A stretch of 64,000 nucleotides of DNA, from NCBI GenBank assembly GCA_964534315.1, contig CAZHOV010000003.1, forward strand, positions 16,296 through 80,295. Reading direction: 5' to 3'. The stretch comes from CAZHOV01 sp964534315 (GTDB lineage Bacteria > Bacteroidota > Bacteroidia > Chitinophagales > Saprospiraceae). The position numbers and the translations under genes were made by a program. The notes below the pieces were generated by a model. That model had not been told where the DNA came from, made no database searches, and was given only the letters and a program-made list of their open reading frames with translations. The number at the start of each line of letters is the position of its first letter. Positions within the stretch are counted from its first letter, which is position 1. Below, piece by piece: positions 63,953 to 64,000 of the stretch.

Positions 63953-63972
63953 GTCTAAAAAGTCTTTTAGAC
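63953..63972 (+). terminator. Hairpin after the caspase gene
   Basis: GTCTAAAA / TTTTAGAC with loop AGTC; weak U-tract. It sits 115 bp past the stop, so it may belong to a dispersed element that continues to the window edge rather than to the gene. The 162 bp after the gene also include a near-palindrome (ATTCTGTTCATGAACCAGAAT) and no ORF. Confidence 0.4.
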
Positions 63973-63984
63973 TCCCTCTAAGGA

Positions 63985-64000
63985 ATTTTTTATAGTTTAG
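63985..64000 (-). repeat. 16-bp word shared with 9252-9267 (inverted)
   Basis: ATTTTTTATAGTTTAG, the exact reverse complement of 9252-9267, at the window edge. Confidence 0.4.

Noticed and set aside
1..64000. tRNA, rRNA, riboswitch, prophage or insertion sequence
   Set aside because: No sequence with the needed features was found; intergenic regions are short or repeat-filled.

Overview
The window looks like a chromosomal scaffold from a Bacteroidota bacterium, most probably a Saprospirales (Lewinella-like) marine or aquatic gliding organism. The basis is the type IX secretion (T9SS) tails, both the short type A tail and the longer CHU_C/gliding-motility type, the IPTL-CTERM protein, the SusC/OMP-type beta-barrel, lipoproteins, Bacteroidetes-type promoters (TTTG / TAnnTTTG), and the very large secreted PKD, LRR and FG-GAP proteins. 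No rRNA, tRNA, CRISPR array, prophage or intact insertion sequence was seen. Three N gaps (9142-9151, 12798-12807, 28982-29081) show that this is a draft assembly; two of them sit on repeats or hairpins.

Layout. 1-6.2 kb: end of an outer-membrane beta-barrel, a serine hydrolase lipoprotein, an AraC regulator, and an AhpD-like / peroxiredoxin-like pair, flanked by copies of a REP-like hairpin repeat. 6.2-9.1 kb: an IPTL-CTERM protein and a long-chain acyl-CoA synthetase. 9.3-17.2 kb (minus strand): a three-gene set of secreted proteins, headed by an 1886-residue protein with an N-terminal M23 metallopeptidase domain. 17.4-20.3 kb: a duplicated small-HTH plus secreted-propeller locus with a decayed HTH remnant. 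20.4-28 kb: a lipoprotein, a helix-hairpin-helix protein, a TPR-like protein, a frameshifted propeller protein and a TlpA-like thioredoxin. 28.3-41.9 kb: two paralogous giant CHU_C-tailed adhesin-like proteins (a plant-type LRR protein and a 3680-residue mosaic) that share promoter, leader, C-terminus and 3' repeat.

42-48.7 kb: a signalling locus. An ECF sigma factor, an anti-sigma-like membrane protein and a TPR-CHAT protease-like protein with a predicted periplasmic catalytic domain run leftward. A Ycf48-like secreted propeller runs rightward from a mirror-image copy of the same ECF-type promoter. 48.7-55.5 kb: a NUDIX hydrolase and a heavy-metal RND efflux operon with a CusA-TolC fusion. 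55.5-63.8 kb: a second signalling and proteolysis cluster made of a membrane adenylate cyclase coupled to an exported M48-TPR metalloprotease, an esterase, a second M48-TPR paralogue and a divergent exported caspase-TPR protein.

The most interesting reading is that the last 22 kb holds two separate sets of exported protease-like signalling proteins (CHAT, two M48, caspase), each tied to a regulator that crosses or senses the membrane (ECF/anti-sigma, cyclase). This is inference from gene order and domain content; nothing in the sequence proves a joint function.
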